DNA of 64,000 nucleotides from an uncultured Campylobacter sp. (GTDB lineage Bacteria; Campylobacterota; Campylobacteria; Campylobacterales; Campylobacteraceae): NCBI RefSeq assembly GCF_937981295.1, contig NZ_CALJPC010000087.1, positions 1-64,000 of the forward strand, written 5' to 3'. Positions 62,696-64,000 of this stretch are shown piece after piece. Numbering within the stretch: position 1 is the stretch's first letter; every line of letters starts with the position of its first letter. Below the pieces are notes generated by a model. The model ran no database searches and was not told where the DNA came from. It was given only the letters and a program-made list of their open reading frames with translations. Made by a program: the position numbers and the translations under genes.

Positions 62696-63337
62696 TTATA
62701 TTTGCGCTAAATTTCGGTTATTTAGGCGATAAACTTTGCAGCATTTTTGCGCTAAATTCTCATCGTGGGTCACGAGCACGAGCGCGCCACGACTGGATTT
62801 TACGTAATCAAAAATCACGCTCATGACCTCGTTTGCGGTATCCTTGTCTAAATTTCCAGTAGGCTCGTCGGCAAAGATTATGCGCGGCTTTTTGCAAAGT
62901 ATGCGAGCGATGCTCACGCGCTGCTGCTGTCCGCCGCTAAGCTCGCCCACGCCTTGCTTTAAAGTATGTTCGATCTGAAGCTTTTTTAAAATTTCATCAT
63001 CTATCGCATTATTCGTAAGTTTGGCGGCAAGTTCAATATTTTCGCCAGAGGAGAAGCCCTTAAAAAGGTAGTGGGATTGAAATATTATGCCAAAGTCGTT
63101 GCGGCGGATTTTAAGTCTCTCATCGGAGCTTAGCTCGTAAATACTGCGCCCGCCGTAGATCACTTCGCCCGAGTTCGGCTTTAAAAGCGTGCATAAAATA
63201 TGAAGCAGAGTCGATTTGCCGCAGCCGCTAACGCCTAAAATAGCGATGCTCTCGCTCTCCCCAACGCTTAAGCTTACATTTTCAAAGAGCGTATAATCAT
63301 ACGCGTGAGTAAGATTTACGCCCTTTAAAAGTTCCAT
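62696..63337 (-). CDS. ABC transporter ATP-binding protein (LolD/MacB type)
   Basis: ATPase subunit of 213 residues. Walker A GVSGCGKST, signature LSGGQQQRVSIARIL, Walker B IIFADEPTGNLD and switch His in LVLVTHDE. Closest in type to the LolD/FtsE/MacB group. No permease gene is adjacent. In C. jejuni the equivalent Cj1180c sits between fliR and tsf; here fliR is absent and the gene follows the acidic protein gene at 58 bases. Confidence 0.93.
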   Translation of the reverse strand: MELLKGVNLTHAYDYTLFENVSLSVGESESIAILGVSGCGKSTLLHILCTLLKPNSGEVIYGGRSIYELSSDERLKIRRNDFGIIFQSHYLFKGFSSGENIELAAKLTNNAIDDEILKKLQIEHTLKQGVGELSGGQQQRVSIARILCKKPRIIFADEPTGNLDKDTANEVMSVIFDYVKSSRGALVLVTHDENLAQKCCKVYRLNNRNLAQI

Positions 63338-63339
63338 AT

Positions 63340-64000
63340 TTAGCCGATTTGAGCCGCTACTTCGGCTGCGAAGTCTTCGCTCTTTTTCTCTAGACCCTCG
63401 CCCACTTCGAAGCGGACGTATTTTACGATCTCGATCTTGCCGCCTAGTTTTTTAGCTTCTTCGTCAATCACCTGCTCGACGGTTTTCTTATCGTCCATTA
63501 CGTAAAATTGCCCTAGCAGCGTGAGGCGCTGATCGATTTGAGTATTATCGGCAATGAAGCGATCGATCTGACCCGGTAAAATTTTATCCCAAATTTTTTC
63601 AGGCTTATTTTGCTTGCGAAGCTCGTCTTTTAAAGCTTCGATCTCTTTGGCTAAAATTTCATCGCTTAGATGCGCGCGCGAGCCAAACTGCGGGATCTTA
63701 TGAAGGGGCTTACCTAAGCGCACAAACTCCTCGTTTTCCTTCTCAAACTCGCCTTTAAGAGCTAAGAATTCTTTTTCGATAAAATCGGGATCAAGCTCTT
63801 TATAGCTGATAACCTGAGGTTTCATCGCGGCTGCGTGCATGCAGAGATTTTTTATAAGCTCCTTCGCACCCTCCGCAGTCTGCTCGCTATCGCAAGCTGC
63901 GGCGATGATGACGCCTACGCGACCGTTTGAGTGTAGGTAGCCGTTTACCACGCCGTTTGCGCCTGCCTTAATCGTCTCAAATCTTCTAACGACCAAATTT
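63340..64000 (-). CDS. tsf: Elongation factor Ts, 3' part
   Basis: Guanine-nucleotide exchange factor for EF-Tu. The window holds the C-terminal part of about 219 residues of a protein normally near 355; the start is beyond base 64000. Seen are NGVVNGYLHSNGRVGVIIAA and AMKPQVISYKELDPDFI, then ILPGQIDRFIADNTQIDQRL, typical of EF-Ts. The open frame begins before the window end, so any start codon inside the window is internal. Confidence 0.94.
   Translation of the reverse strand, partial: NLVVRRFETIKAGANGVVNGYLHSNGRVGVIIAAACDSEQTAEGAKELIKNLCMHAAAMKPQVISYKELDPDFIEKEFLALKGEFEKENEEFVRLGKPLHKIPQFGSRAHLSDEILAKEIEALKDELRKQNKPEKIWDKILPGQIDRFIADNTQIDQRLTLLGQFYVMDDKKTVEQVIDEEAKKLGGKIEIVKYVRFEVGEGLEKKSEDFAAEVAAQIG

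Overview
The window looks like chromosome from a Campylobacter-type member of the Campylobacterota. The evidence is gene order. argS-tatA-gmk-acidic protein-ABC ATPase-tsf, ilvC-deacetylase-dprA-ruvX and M23 peptidase-pgb-glcD are all arrangements known from C. jejuni and partly from Helicobacter pylori. By eye the base composition is well above that of C. jejuni, and fliR is missing from the place where motile campylobacters keep it. Together these point to a non-flagellated, higher-GC species such as C. gracilis. That species call is inference. I found no tRNA, rRNA, CRISPR array, IS element or phage gene.

Layout. 0-5.5 kb: rpsO (minus), an Rrf2 regulator with a DHH phosphoesterase and a small unknown gene, then an orphan TRAP-type solute-binding protein between long gene-free gaps. 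5.5-19.6 kb: a complete formate hydrogenlyase locus. A selenocysteine formate dehydrogenase (fdhF, read through an in-frame TGA with a clear SECIS hairpin) is divergent from hyfA-B-C-E-F-G-H-I, a HycH-like gene, the hycI protease and a focA formate channel, followed by a Crp/Fnr regulator. Formate entering through FocA would be oxidised by FdhF, electrons would pass through the HyfA/HyfH/HyfI iron-sulphur chain to the NiFe site in HyfG, and the HyfB/C/E/F membrane arm could couple H2 formation to ion movement. 19.9-29 kb: scattered single genes (methyltransferase, AGCS symporter, MOSC protein, DUF6892-like protein, broken SMI1/KNR4 gene, RidA, TSUP permease, AT-rich orphan). 28.9-39.2 kb: mostly minus-strand housekeeping genes (TIGR02757, rsmD, midA-like, argD, TRIC-family, hydrolase, Nudix, mgtE, M23 peptidase). 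39.3-49.7 kb: pgb-glcD, a Sel1 protein, EthD, ruvX, dprA, deacetylase, ilvC, proC. 50.4-57.5 kb: an accessory cluster of small unknown, YwqG, SMI1/KNR4, DUF4299, DUF3137 and Sel1 genes resembling immunity-gene clusters, two of them frameshifted. 57.9-64 kb: argS, tatA, gmk, acidic repeat protein, lolD-like ATPase and the 3' part of tsf.

The most unusual signal is not one gene. Gaps between genes are built from short AT words around AAATTT, AAAATTTT and GGAATTTT. Closely similar DNA, or other low-complexity DNA, also sits inside housekeeping genes as in-frame inserts coding for Asn/Ser/Ala-rich linkers. Examples are RsmD (about 285 extra residues), ArgS (about 70), ProC (about 55), the deacetylase (about 70), an alpha/beta hydrolase (about 70) and a broken SMI1 gene whose frameshift lies within such an insert. 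This looks like a spreading or expanding repeat class that proteins tolerate at loop positions.
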